Of a stretch of 64,000 nucleotides of DNA, positions 1 through 11,120 are shown piece by piece. Position numbers and translations under genes: made by a program. Source of the stretch: Erodium maritimum. Lineage: Eukaryota; Streptophyta; Magnoliopsida; Geraniales; Geraniaceae. The notes under the pieces were generated by a model, which saw nothing but the letters and a program-made list of their open reading frames with translations, was not told the DNA's origin and ran no database searches. The stretch is taken from NCBI GenBank assembly GCA_963921825.1, contig OY997595.1:20887228-20951227 (forward strand), in the 5' to 3' direction. Each line of letters begins with the position of its first letter. Position 1 is the first letter of the stretch.

Positions 1-963
1 ATGGTCATCCCAATTGCATGCCTCACCAGGGGAACTCGCTCTAGACCTCGGTCAAGAGTTAGGTAAGCCCCTAGTCCCCGTCCTCTCCTATTAGCTACGA
101 AAACTACGCTAATACATACCTTGGAGCAAGAGGAGAATACATAATACATCCCTCCTAACAAGCGGAAAGCATGAAGTTCGAGATAGATTTCAGAACGTCA
201 GAGGTTTGGGTATTCAGCTTCCCCCTACACTGCCCAAACGAGGCACCCATCCCATCCCATGACCTCATGATAGGGTCAAGAAAGTCATTCCGAAAAATTC
301 AATCTCGATTCCAGATGCACCTGGGAGCAAGGTAGAAACAGAGCCCCACTGCTCGGTCTGATCTCCACCAAGCTATATCGGGTCGGGAAAGGACCAACAT
401 GGAATGATTTAGAGGGTGAAGGAGAAGACATCGCGGACAATAAGAAACCGACGCTCTACTGGGATGAGGATGGTACCCGAGTTTCTAGCTCAAAGTCCCA
501 AAAACCCATCAGGTGGCACGGTTGGGGACGATATGGTTCCAGTGCAACAGACAAGGGGTGGGAAACACCCTTGCCTGGACGAATGATTATCGACGAGAAA
601 TAAATGGGTCGATACTTCTCAGCTATCTCGTCCAGGGTGGTGACGGCGTCACCATGTATCAGCTCATTTCCTATCATATCGGAAGGGTTACAACACACAT
701 TGTTTTTTTATAGTCCCATTCCTATCAAGGGGAGGATGCCAAACGTTATAATCCAGGATAAGAGACAGTCCATTTGCACAAAACCAGTTTCTCAAGGACG
801 GACAAGTCAAGCCTCCTACACAATCTTCCGTCAGATATTCTTAAAGAAGTCATCACTCACCCAATACTACCGTTTCACGGAAAGCCTTTTGTGTTTTTTA
901 TGGCACCTTCAGATTGTATTTATTTTGACTATGTTCTTGTTTGTTTTCGTTTTCTTTCCCTTA
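1..963. other. Region without a recognised gene
   Basis: Six-frame reading gives only short overlapping ORFs (longest about 129 codons) with no recognisable motif. The sequence ends in the TTA that forms the left target-site duplication of the Harbinger-like element. I see no RNA gene or repeat that I can support. Confidence 0.5.
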
Positions 964-3261
964 GAGCATATACAACGGGAAGGCCCTGGGTGAGGCCTTT
1001 GTGCTGACTGGACAAAAGTGAGGCCATGGGGCTGCAGAATAGTGGGTGTTTTGCAATGGAAAGACCCTGTGCTGACTGGATGCTGAGTTGTTATTAATTG
1101 ATATTTTGCTGTTTTATTTAATTCTTTATCAGAAACCATTTAAATTATTTATAATTTACACAATTTTGGAAAAAAATAATTAATGACAATAAAAAATAAA
1201 AAATAAATTTAACACGAATAAAAATTAACTTTTAATTTTATTCAAGAGCTTTTAATACAACCCCAAAAAAATACATGTTCAAGAATCATCCCCTGTTGGG
1301 TCGACATCCGGTGGTGGGTGTTGTCGTCGAAGATCTTGAATTTCAACTTGAAGGGTTGCCATGACTTCTCGCAGTCGGGCATTGCACCACTTATGGTCTT
1401 CCATATCCTCTTCGGTGAAGGAGGAGGTATCCTTGTCCATGATGGACCTGTAGGTGGCGAAGTTTGCTTCCCACTGTTGGGTTAATGTGTGTATCACGCG
1501 AGTCCTTTCTGCATGGCGTTCGGCACGTGTACGTTCAGCCTCCAACCGTGAACGTTCAGCCTCCAGCCGTGAACGTTCCATCTCGGTGAAGGCAGACATT
1601 TGGGTCGTGAGGACGCTCGCCTTGTTTGAGGCCTTCACTTCCTTCTTTCCTTGCGGTCGGGTTCGGCGAGGGGGACTTGGGGCGACCTTAGGGGATGGGG
1701 GTGTGTCGCTGAGAGGGACCTCAGTCTCCTCGTACTTGTCGAAAGCTCCCCATTCTGGTTGATGGGACTCACCACTAAGAGGTGTGTAATCGTCACCTGT
1801 GCTTGTGGGTGGGGTTGAGCTATAAGCCCCAGACTCATCCAACCGTTGTCGTTGTTGGCGTGTTTGTTCTTGGCAGACATAACCCATTGTGCCTTCCTCA
1901 GCAGCGAACTTCGTATTGCCCTCGAGCTTCTTCACCCAATGATCCAGGTCAAACTTTATTGGGTGGTCACGAGGTCTTTGGTCCTTCGGTACAGCCACCC
2001 ACATCTCCTTCGCACGTCTCATGTGATCCTCGTCGTTAAAGCTGCTCGCATACTCGTCCTTGGAGGACTTCAAATACCCGAGGAACCTCCTTGTCCGCGA
2101 GGAGCCTCTACCCCAACATTTCTTAAGAGATGGCCAGTCGCGATCGCGGAGACTTGCCTTGGCGTTGTACTTCCTCTCAATAGTGCACCAGAATGTGTTT
2201 CCGGCTTGAGAGTTGCCCTTGATGGCATCTTTTATAGTACTCAACCAACAGTCTATGAGGTGGTTGTCTTCATCCTTGGTGAATACCCGCGCATCCGGTT
2301 GTGCTGCTGGTCGTTGTTGTCGTTGGGAAGGTCCAACGGAGGATGGTCGGGGTACTTGTACGTCGGGTAGTGGGTGCTCGGGGTAGTTGTAGAACTGGGG
2401 TGGCATCTGGAACCCTTGTGAGCTCATTCCAAATTGGAGCATCTGGAACCCTTTTGGGGTCATTCCAAATGGGGGCATATGGAACCCTGGCGCCATTTGG
2501 AATTGTTGTGGCCGAAATTGTCCTAAACAATAAATAAATACAGTACATGAATTAAAAAAATACAACGCATTAATTAAAAAAACAATAACTAAATTAAACA
2601 AATACAGTAAAAGAATTAAAGAAATTCAATAACATAATTAAATAAACACAATACAATAATTAAATAAATACAATACATGAACTAAAGAAAATACAATACA
2701 TACAAATAAGTTTGCACTTACCTGAGCTCGACCCCGGTTGCGAGTATGGCGTGAAAGCGGAGTTGTCACGAGGGTCCGCTAGAATGTCTTGCAAATTCTG
2801 TGCCAGTTCGTCGGGGCTGAATCCGACTTCGTCACCGGCTGATTGTGCACGGGACCCTGCGTCGCCCGACATTTTTCACGAGAATATTTGTTGAGTGACG
2901 AAAATGTGGGAATGGGAGAGTGAAAGTGGAGAATGGTGTGGAAAAAAATGAGTTTTGAATTTGGGTATTTATAGGGTTTTTATTTTTTGATTTTTAATTT
3001 AAAAAATATATATATAGCCGTTACCGACCGTTGTCAAACGGTCGGCTTGGGATGCCACGTGTCGGCACGGGAGAGCGCCAGCGAGGAGCGAGGGGCGCGA
3101 GCGGGGCCCGCGACCGAGGAGCGAGGGGCGAGGCCGGAAGCCAAGGCCGCGTTTTTCAGGACCGCGGACCACGTAAAATCAGGCCCACAATGGGTTGAAC
3201 CGAGGGCTGCGGACCGCACGCGCGGGGATCGGGGGTGAGGGCCGGCCCATTGTACATGCTC
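964..3261 (-). mobile_element. Non-autonomous PIF/Harbinger-like DNA transposon
   Basis: The two ends form terminal inverted repeats: GAGCATATACAACGGG at 964 and GAGCATGTACAATGGG read on the minus strand from 3261. They agree at 18 of the first 22 positions. TTA flanks both sides (961-963 and 3262-3264), the 3-bp TSD expected of the PIF/Harbinger superfamily. The 2.3-kb element holds one spliced minus-strand gene for a Myb/SANT-like protein, the ORF1 partner protein of this superfamily. It has no room for the DDE transposase, so it would have to be mobilised in trans. Near its right end is a GC-rich stretch in which a 16-bp motif, CGAGGAGCGAGGGGCG, occurs twice (about 3078 and 3115). Confidence 0.85.
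1279..2872 (-). CDS. Harbinger ORF1-like Myb/SANT DNA-binding protein (2 exons)
   Basis: Two exons, 2872-2722 and 2522-1279, join through a CAG|GTAAG donor and a TTTAG acceptor to give about 464 residues without a stop. Residues about 1-50 are acidic (MSGDAGSRAQ...). A Gln/Met/Pro/Phe-rich repeat of the type GFQMPPFGM follows. Next comes a Myb/SANT-like trihelix region with the pattern FTKDEDNHLIDCWL and GNSQAGNTFWCTIERKYN, then a charged C-terminal helix with repeats of RLEAER. This is the layout of plant PIF/Harbinger ORF1 proteins and their host relatives, which bind element ends and partner the transposase in the nucleus. The gene lies wholly inside the element at 964-3261. The exon 1 start is the first ATG in frame. 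A host Myb/NAM-associated gene is the alternative reading, but the flanking terminal repeats favour a transposon gene. Confidence 0.75.
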
Positions 3262-4335
3262 TTATCATTTGTGGTTTCCGTCTAGAAGGGCTATAGCCTT
3301 CAGACAAGTTATTCTTTAGTTAATCTACTCTACCTCAAAAAAAAAAAAAACTCCAAATAGTAGAGACCGTTAAAATGATAATCAAGAATTGAAATAGTAA
3401 TTTACAAATTGAGAGTTTTGATTCACGGCCTTATTACCCAAATGGCCTTTTAAAAGGAAAGTATAATTAAAATAGCCTCCACATTCAATGCTCTCACCAA
3501 CCTAGCCTCCTCATTAATGACTCTTTCCAACTACCAACATTACCCTCATAGATGATCCATGTCAGCACCCAACTCTTTTCTCACTCTTGTTCCACGTCAG
3601 CTTTCGTTTGCCCTGTTGGCGCCAAATCCACGTCAGCAGTCGGTAGTTAATTCGCGCCAAATCCAGCTGAATTGGGGAAATCAAATTTTGCCCCATTCTC
3701 GTTCGCTTCTCCTTCATCCTCGTTTTTCTTCTTCAATTGCTGCTGTCCCGTGCATTGTTTGTCCTCCTACCCGTTGTTTCTTCTTCAATTTGTCGTGAGA
3801 GCTGCTCAATTGATTGTTCCACTGTCATTGAAGGCTGCCCAGAAAAACCCTAGCTTGAGGTAAGTAATTGGAAAGACCTAATCTGTAGATTTTGAGCAAT
3901 ATGTATGTTTAAACGCAGTTAATGTTATCATGGAATGGTTTTGAAACATATGTCGAGCTAATATTGCTTCATTCGGACCTCCAATTCGTGTGATGATGTG
4001 GTTCGAGTTCGGACCATGCCGATGATAGTTCAGATCGACACGTTCTGGTATGAGCTGTTACCAGGACGGTTTGGCGTTCTGGTTTCATGTAAACTAGAAC
4101 GGGTGTCCATCCGGTATTTTACGTATCAAAATGTAGTATGAATCTGTTATTAAATCATGTATATTTAAGGCTTTACCCCTTTTGGGTTTTGTTTGAAAAT
4201 AGTTTTACAAGTCCTTTATGTACAAACAAAGGCCTTTTTGTTTGAAATTGTTTTAAAATCGAGTTGTAAATATTTATAGATGTTTGTTATGGTAAATTGT
4301 AGCTTTATATTGATATGTTCATAATTGTTGTAGGA

Positions 4336-6951
4336 ATGGTTAGAGTGCTAGTACATGCTTCTTTTGGTGGGCAATATTTGAACGAGAACGGGAAATATAG
4401 TTGGATACCATCCAATTCCAAGTCTATGAATATCCTTCTTGATGATGAAGATACATCATTGAAGAAGAGGTTATGGGATAATTTGTATGAGAAGACCGGA
4501 GTGGACAAAAATGAAAATGAATTGAAAGTGAGCTACTTAGTACCGGACTTGCCTGACGATGTTGGAGGAATGGATCCGGTTATTTTAGAAGACGATGAAA
4601 CTGTTCTTGGTTTTGTTGTGGAATATGGACTTGGGACCCGAAACAACATACTGCGTGTGGAGGTGATTAACAAACATACCGGTGGTAGGGAAATGGAAAT
4701 GAATCCTCCTGCTGCCCCCGGTGTACGTGATGAGTACTTTGGCAGGGACATGTGTAGTCCAATAAATACGGGGGAATCCATTGATTTTATGAGTGTTAAC
4801 AACGGTGGGCAACGCGTGCAACTCCCACGTCGAGCTGGTAGTAGGGGTAGAACTGATGTAGAAGCAGTAGCGACTCCAGCGGGCTCAAATCCTACTCCCG
4901 CACAGCTAAGTGTTGAAGATGATTATGTTGATGATGATTATATTTATGATAGGCAAGGCGGGGTACAAGAGATTCTAGAACAGTTTAGTTCTGATGATGA
5001 TGATGATGATATGGAAGAGGTGGAAGCGGGTGTGGAAGTTGATGAGGAAGAAATGGCAGTGGATGAGGATGTGGGATTGGAAGATATGGCAAACGAACAA
5101 GAGTATCCAGAACAAGAACAATCCAGATCAAGTTTTGATCCTGCAGACCACTTTTATCCGACGGAAGTGCTTGATGCAGAAGCAAACTCGATCGGTTTCC
5201 AAGATGGGTCAGGTTTAGCAGTTGGTGATACATTTGAGACGAAAGAAGAGTTTCAGACGTTTTTGTCACATATTGCTGTGAAGGACGGGTTCGATTATCG
5301 TGCTGAAAAATCTAACAAGACGGTGTTTGTGGCAATATGTGCTAACCAACCTTGTGGATGGAGAGTGCGGACCGCCAAAATTGGAACCACAAGGCAGTTC
5401 TCCGTCAGAACATATTAGAATACTCACCATTTCTCTGCCAATGCGACGAAGCTCCACCGCCGGCAAGCAACTACTAAATATGTTGCTGAATATGTGAGGA
5501 AAAAATGTGCGGGTCAAAAGACGACACCGTGTCCAAGACTAATTCAAGTATTTCTGAAAAATGACACTGAGGCAAGCACCGAGATACCATACTGGCAAGC
5601 TTGGAAGACCAGACGACTTGCCAACTTTTTTCTTAGAGGGGATCCCGAGAAAAGTTATGCACTCCTTCCGGCTTATTTGGAGATGGTTGTACAGAAGAAT
5701 CCAGGAACAATCACTCATCTAAAGGTGGATGAAGAAAGCAGGTTCAAATATGTATTTATAGCATATGCTGCATGTATTCGAGGATGGAAGACAATGAGAA
5801 AAGTCGTTGCGGTTGATGGCACCTTCTTGAAGACACGGTTCAAAGGAGTAATGCTTATTGCAACCGCACAAGATGGTCATCATCAACAATATCCTATTGC
5901 TTGGGGAATTGTAGACACAGAGAATGATGCGTCATGGACATGGGTTTTTGAGAAGTTACAGGAATTTATACCAGATGATTATGAATTGGTAATTCTTTCT
6001 GATAGGAATCAGAGTATCATCAATGGGAGGTTGAAGATCTACCCCAAAGCAGATCATGGACACTGTAGGTGGCATCTCAGACGAAATGTACGACTTCATT
6101 CCAAAAAAAAGGCTGGTGCTGCAGAAGGTCTTCTAAATGCTTTCAAAAAATGCGCTGAAGCGTACCGGGTATCTGAGTTCAACAGACTGTACGAAATTAT
6201 GACTGAATCCTACCCATCGGCCATCGAGTATCTTGAAGAAACAAATATTGCGATTCATCAGTGGGCTAGAGCACACTTCAGAGGTGATCGGTACAATATC
6301 ATGACAACAAATGGAGTGGAGTCGATAAACGCAGCATTGAAAGAGCCAAGAGAGTGGCCTGTCATTGCATTGCTTGATGCTATGCAGGAGAAAGTTTCAG
6401 AGTGGTTCAATAGACGTCGCCATCAAATTGCATGTATACCTCCAGGTACACAGATGACTCAATATGTAGAGAAAGTCCTTCGGGTAAGGACACGAGTCGC
6501 TGCCACCTTGAAAGTGAAACAGCTCAACGCGTCAGAGTTTCAGGTTGTTGGTAACAGACATGTGACCATAGTTAATTTACTTGAGAAGCGGTGTGAATGT
6601 CGTGTGTTCGACTTGGATAAATTTCCTTGTGTACATGCAATAGCAGCTGCCAAGTTGAAGAACCTTGATTGTTATCAGTTCTGCTCCGACTATTACTTAC
6701 TGAATTTATGGAGAATGACTTATTTTGAAACCCTTTATCCCGTACCAGCAGAACGAGATTGGGTTTCTCTTAGCTCCGAACTAGTTATGAAGGTTCTCCC
6801 TCCAAAACTACCACTAAAGCGCGGTAGACCACAAGTCAAGAGACTCTCATCCACCGGTGAGCCACGTCGGCCACCAAGAATAAGAAAATGTGGATTATGT
6901 GGTGAAATCGGTCATACAAGGACAACATGTGGAATGACAATTATTATGTAA
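4336..6951 (+). pseudogene. MuDR/MULE-type transposase, interrupted by one in-frame TAG
   Basis: An intron in the 5' leader fits well: donor GAG|GTAAGTA at 3859/3860 and acceptor GTTGTAG at 4333, two bases before the ATG at 4336. The frame then runs 872 codons to TAA at 6951 with a single TAG at 5416-5418. Domains in order: an N-terminal region beginning VRVLVHASFGGQYL; an Asp/Glu-rich linker; a MuDR N-terminal domain (LAVGDTFETKEEF ... CGWRVRTA); and the MULE transposase core, with D in VVAVDGTF (about codon 494), D in ILSDRNQ (about 556) and E in NGVESINAAL (about 662). After these come a SWIM zinc finger (CECRVFDLDKFPCVHA) and a CCHC knuckle (CGLCGEIGHTRTTC). The catalytic triad is present, but the stop lies upstream of it, so the natural product would lack it unless there is readthrough. 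Confidence 0.88.
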
Positions 6952-7156
6952 TAAGGCCAGTTTTTATGTAATTGGATTGGGATGGGATGTATCCTGTATT
7001 TTATGGTTGAACAATTTGTGCTTGTTGAGGAACTTGGAATTGGGATGTATGCTGTAGTTTATGAACAATCAATTTGTGCTTGTTATATGAAGAATTGCTT
7101 GTTATTTCCGGGGAAATGCTGAATTTGCTGAATATGAATATGAACATTTGTTTCTT

Positions 7157-8339
7157 ATATGTGTTTTGAATAGTTGAATTCCGGGGAAATGCTGAATTTG
7201 CTGTGTGGTGTTCCAGATACTCAAGACAGTAACCAGCCTAGCAGTCCAAATCGGAATAATGTGTCTAGACTGGCAGTCCAAATTGGAATACTGTTTCTAG
7301 AATGGAGTGTAGAACGCTAATAACAATTTCAGAATTTCATGAGAACCTGGACAGTAACAACTAGAAAAGACATACAAACTGAAATTTTTAGTGAAAATCT
7401 ATAAAAGTTCTTCTAGATCTAGAACATATTTTCTAGAGCAGCAGATTATAGACAAAATGAGAACAGAATTGTTGCTTCCCAGAAACACGAGTACAAGGTA
7501 CAGAACACTAGAAATTGGGTTCATTCATTTGTTGCATACAATATTTGTTTTTTTACCAATTGTATTAAAGTTTGTATATCCTTCCAAAATAAATAAAAGC
7601 AACAATATAAATGAATTAAAATGGTTTGTTACAAAAAATTTAAATCTAAAATACGACTTCCATCCTCAAAAAAAATAATATACAAAAGCACTTCAAGAAA
7701 AATTATCTGACTGTGGAAGTTCAGGACCACGTTGTCATTGTTAAGTTTGCATGTTCTACATTCTCTTATATTCTATTCAATTTGTTGCTTATATGTCTTT
7801 AGAATATTTAATTTCCGGGGAAATGCTGAATTTGATGTCTGGTGTTCCAGATACTCAAGACAGTAACCAGCCTAGCAGTCCAAATCGGAATAATGTGTCT
7901 AGACTGGCAGTCCAAATTGGAATACTGTTTCTAGAATGGAGTGTAGAACGCTAATAACACTTTTAGACTTTCATGAGAACCTGGACAGTAACAACTAGAA
8001 CTGACATACAAACTGCAAAATTTAGTGAAAATCTATAAAAGTTCTTCTAGATCTAGAACATATTTTCTAGAGCAGCAAATTATAGACAAAATGAGAACAG
8101 AACTGTTGCTTCCCAGAAACACGAGTATAAGGTACAGAACACTAGAAATTGGGTTCATTCAGTTGTTGCATACAATATTTGTTTTTTTTTACCAATTGTA
8201 TTAAAGTTTGTATATCCTTCCAAAATAAATAAAAGCAACAATATAAATGAATTAAAATGGTTTGTTACAAAAAATTTAAATCTAAAATACGACTTCCATC
8301 CTAAAAAATAATAATATACAAAAGCACTTCAAGAAAAAT
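7157..8339 (+). repeat. Tandem direct repeat, two ~550-bp copies spaced 634 bp
   Basis: Two near-identical copies, about 7157-7704 and 7790-8339, lie downstream of the transposase inside MULE-1. Landmarks such as TTCCAGATACTCAAGACAG occur at 7211 and 7845, giving a 634-bp offset. Each copy contains the motif CTAGACTGGCAGTCCAAATTGG. Short ORFs here look like chance ORFs and no coding signature is visible. Confidence 0.85.
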
Positions 8340-8591
8340 AATTAAAATAAGAAAATGGGTGACAATTAAAATGGTTTATTAAAGGCAATATTAAACTAAA
8401 CACATTAAAATGGTTTTTAAACTGAATAGTAAGGCAAACAGACGGTAGTTTAACTTTTACATCCAGCCAGTAGTTAGTTTTTTGACAGAATCCGTTACTT
8501 TGGTAACGACAATATAATTCAACCCAATCCACACGTTTTCAAACAGATTTTATTTGAACATTAAGGCGCGAACGCGAAAATTGTGTTCTTC

Positions 8592-9300
8592 ATGAATAAG
8601 TCGAACGCGAACGCGAAGAAGAAGGTCCTTTGCCACTGTGGATTTGAAACTCCTGTACGAACCTCAACCACGAAGATGAATCCAGGACGAAGGTTCGTTG
8701 GGTGTGGTAATTTCATGGTAAGTCAAAAGCTTAGGGTTTTTCTTTTTTGATTTCGAAATTCCAGCTGAACTGAAATTAGGGTGATTTGGTAAGTCCTGCT
8801 GCGATTAGGTTTCCCTAATTTAGGAATTGCTGCTGAAATTAAGGTTTCCTTTTTGATTGATGTGGGAATTGAAATTTATGCTGAAATTAGGGTTTGTTCT
8901 GTTTTTTTGGTAGACTGAGGGAACCAAAAAATGCGATTTTTTTCGCTGGATTGATGGACCCAAAGTCGAATGTGGGACAAAGTCAGCTGGGAAGGCAGAG
9001 TAATTCAACAAAATATTAGACGATAGAGGGCCAAATTACCCAATTGCCGTTTTAGAAGATAGAGTTGCAAGGATGGAAGATGGGGAATTGCAATTGCGTG
9101 AGACACTGAAAGTTTGTGAACATACAATTGCAAGGATGGAAGCTGAGCTTTCTATTGTGTTTGAACAACAACAACAAGATGAGGAAATGATTCTGAAGCT
9201 ACAATTGGATTTGGATGCTTAAAGAGACAAAGGCAAAACAGTGATTATGTTAGTTGTTGTAGGATTTGTTATCAGTTTTTGGATAAGTAGGTTAGTATGA
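8592..9300 (+). pseudogene. GRF zinc-finger, coiled-coil and transmembrane protein (MULE-1 cargo), two nonsense codons
   Basis: Exon 1 (8592-8717) encodes a short basic start and the GRF-type zinc finger: CHCGFETPVRTS, then NPGRRFVGCG. Its donor is ATG|GTAAGT. Exon 2 starts at 8914 after GTAG in the same phase and supplies the rest of the finger (CDFFRWIDG). The frame then continues through a coiled-coil region (LEDRVARMEDGELQLRETL ... MEAELSIVFEQQQQ) to a hydrophobic membrane segment (VIMLVVVGFVISFWI) and TGA at 9298-9300. Only two codons break it, TAA at 9001-9003 and TAA at 9220-9222. GRF fingers bind nucleic acid in several DNA-repair and topoisomerase proteins; the role here is unknown. 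A gene of the same layout occurs in MULE-2 at 53.8-54.7 kb. Confidence 0.75.
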
Positions 9301-9760
9301 ATGTATGAATGTACTTGGATAAGTTTTTGTAACCAGACTGGCAGTTCAGATTGGAAAATGTTTTCCGGACTGGATTATAATTCTGATACTACAAAAAACC
9401 AGATTGGTAGGTCAGGTTGGAATATGTTTTCAACATAATTACATGTACTAAAACTAAACTGTGAATCATACATAAGGCATAAAGTATTAAAACTACACTG
9501 TAAATCATACATAAGGCATAAAGTAGAATTCATATTCATTCATATTTGGACAAAGGCCATTTAAGGCCTACAAAATAGGGATAGTTCATAGATAACAAAA
9601 AAAAACAGTACTTAAAACCAAAAAAACATTCCAAAAGCAACAGACATGGAACATATGTTGCTTCCCAAAACCCGGACGCCCTGCCCCTGCAAACCCTGAA
9701 CTGAACTGGCATATATAAATATAAAAAACTAACTAACTAACTTCTTATACAAGAAGTTAG
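9301..9760. other. Non-coding spacer between convergent MULE-1 genes
   Basis: AT-rich sequence with no ORF of interest. It contains two degenerate copies of the dispersed motif seen in the 634-bp repeat (AGACTGGCAGTTCAGATTGG near 9338 and a weaker one near 9402). Confidence 0.5.
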
Positions 9761-10368
9761 TTAGTCCCATGAAGGCCAGTTCGAGCCGACACTTTCAGAA
9801 GGGTCGGCGGCAGGTATGTTTGCAGGAACAAACAGGGCGTCGTACGGGTCGTCTTCTTCATCTTCCGGCCAGCCTGAGGCTGGTGCTGGTACTGGTGCTG
9901 GTGCTGTCTCCTTCGCCTTCGCCTCCTTGTTGTTCCCCTCCTTGTCCTTCGCCTTCGCCTTCTCCTTCTTGTTCCCCTCCTTGTCCTCCTTCTCCTACTC
10001 CTCTTCGTCCTCCGAGTCCTCCTCCTCTTCGTCCTCCTCCTCGTCAGAGTCCTTCTCTTCCACCACCGACCAAGGGTCCTCCTCCGAGTCGTCCTCCTCC
10101 GAGTCCTTCTCCTTCTCCCGTAAACATGGGTCCTCGTCAGGGTCCCCCTCCTCCTCAGCCCCGGAGAAGGGCTCGTCCTCAGGGGCGTCGGAGTCGTCGG
10201 ACTCCCAACGCTTCCGTTTACGGCAGTCGGAGTCGTCGGAGTCACTGCTGCTTATGTTGGTGGCAGCAGACGGGGGACTGTTGTGGGGTATAGGCTAGGT
10301 TTGGAATCGTCGAATAACCAACCCTCGGGCGAGTTGGGTGGTGGGGATGGTGGTGGTGGAGAGTCCAT
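9761..10368 (-). pseudogene. Acidic, proline-rich N-terminus protein (MULE-1 cargo), one frameshift and one stop
   Basis: On the minus strand, from ATG at 10368, the frame encodes a proline-rich start (MDSPPPPSPPPNSPEGW) that runs into a stop near 10246. Shifting one base there opens a very acidic frame (SSSDSDDSDCRKRKRWES, then runs of Glu and Asp). That frame has one internal TAG near 9996, then Lys/Glu repeats, then a distinct tail ending SNWPSWD before TAA at 9763-9761. Composition and a clean C-terminus argue that this, rather than the serine-rich plus-strand frame, is the ancestral coding strand. No domain is recognised. It converges on the GRF gene, just as a proline-rich/acidic gene does in MULE-2. 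Confidence 0.5.
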
Positions 10369-11120
10369 GGATGGATTGGTTGAAAACGTAAACGAAGAGG
10401 AAGAAGAAGAGACATTTGGTACCAGGCAGAATGGATTTTCAGTGTGGGTTGCATGGGTTCTAGATTGGTTTCTTATATAGGCTAGGAAAAGCAGTTACAT
10501 GATTACTAAAATTTATTTTGACATGACAAGTTGGGTTAAAGAAGTTATTACAAGTGATAATTACACCCATCTTCCAAAAGACTCTTCGGTTCACGTATAG
10601 GCATGGCCCTATAACTGTAATTACTTTGACAAGACACAACTGTTCATAATTCAATTACAACCGCTTGCCACCTAGATTCATGTATTTGAAATGATTATTC
10701 TAGAATTTAAATTCTTTCCAGAAATATATATTCTAGAATTCACATACATACGTGTCATATACCTTCTAGACTTCCAAACCATTCTAGAAACATATGTTCT
10801 AGACGGGCAGTTCAGATTGGAAATATGTTCCTAGAATGGAACAGAATTAGACTCCGACCGTAAATCTATCCTCATATGTTCAGTTTCCAAATAAATCTAA
10901 CGTACAAAATAGTATAAAACCAATTAACAATACAATCCATTCAACATAAGGCTAACATTATACTAATACATGAAAGCAGTTTAGATTTAAAACCAATCTT
11001 GGTCACCAAAATAATAAAAATCACATCAAAGTGTACAATTCAAATTAAAATCCACCTCAAATATTCAAATTATAAGTCATTGAAACAGTAAAGTTTTATC
11101 CTCGATGATCATATGAAAAC
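10369..11120. other. Non-coding spacer inside MULE-1
   Basis: AT-rich, with several TTCTAGA-containing stretches and another copy of the dispersed motif (GACGGGCAGTTCAGATTGG near 10803). I see no coding signal. Confidence 0.5.

Noticed and set aside
456-1007. Short ORFs on both strands
   Set aside because: They overlap in several frames, have no motif, and cross the Harbinger boundary.
4985-5269. Minus-strand Pro/His-rich ORF and Trp/Met-rich plus ORF
   Set aside because: Shadows of the Asp/Glu-rich linker of the MULE transposase.
9769-10298. Plus-strand Pro/Ser-rich and Ser-rich ORFs (174 and 160 codons)
   Set aside because: Low-complexity antisense of the acidic minus-strand pseudogene; the minus strand has the more protein-like termini.
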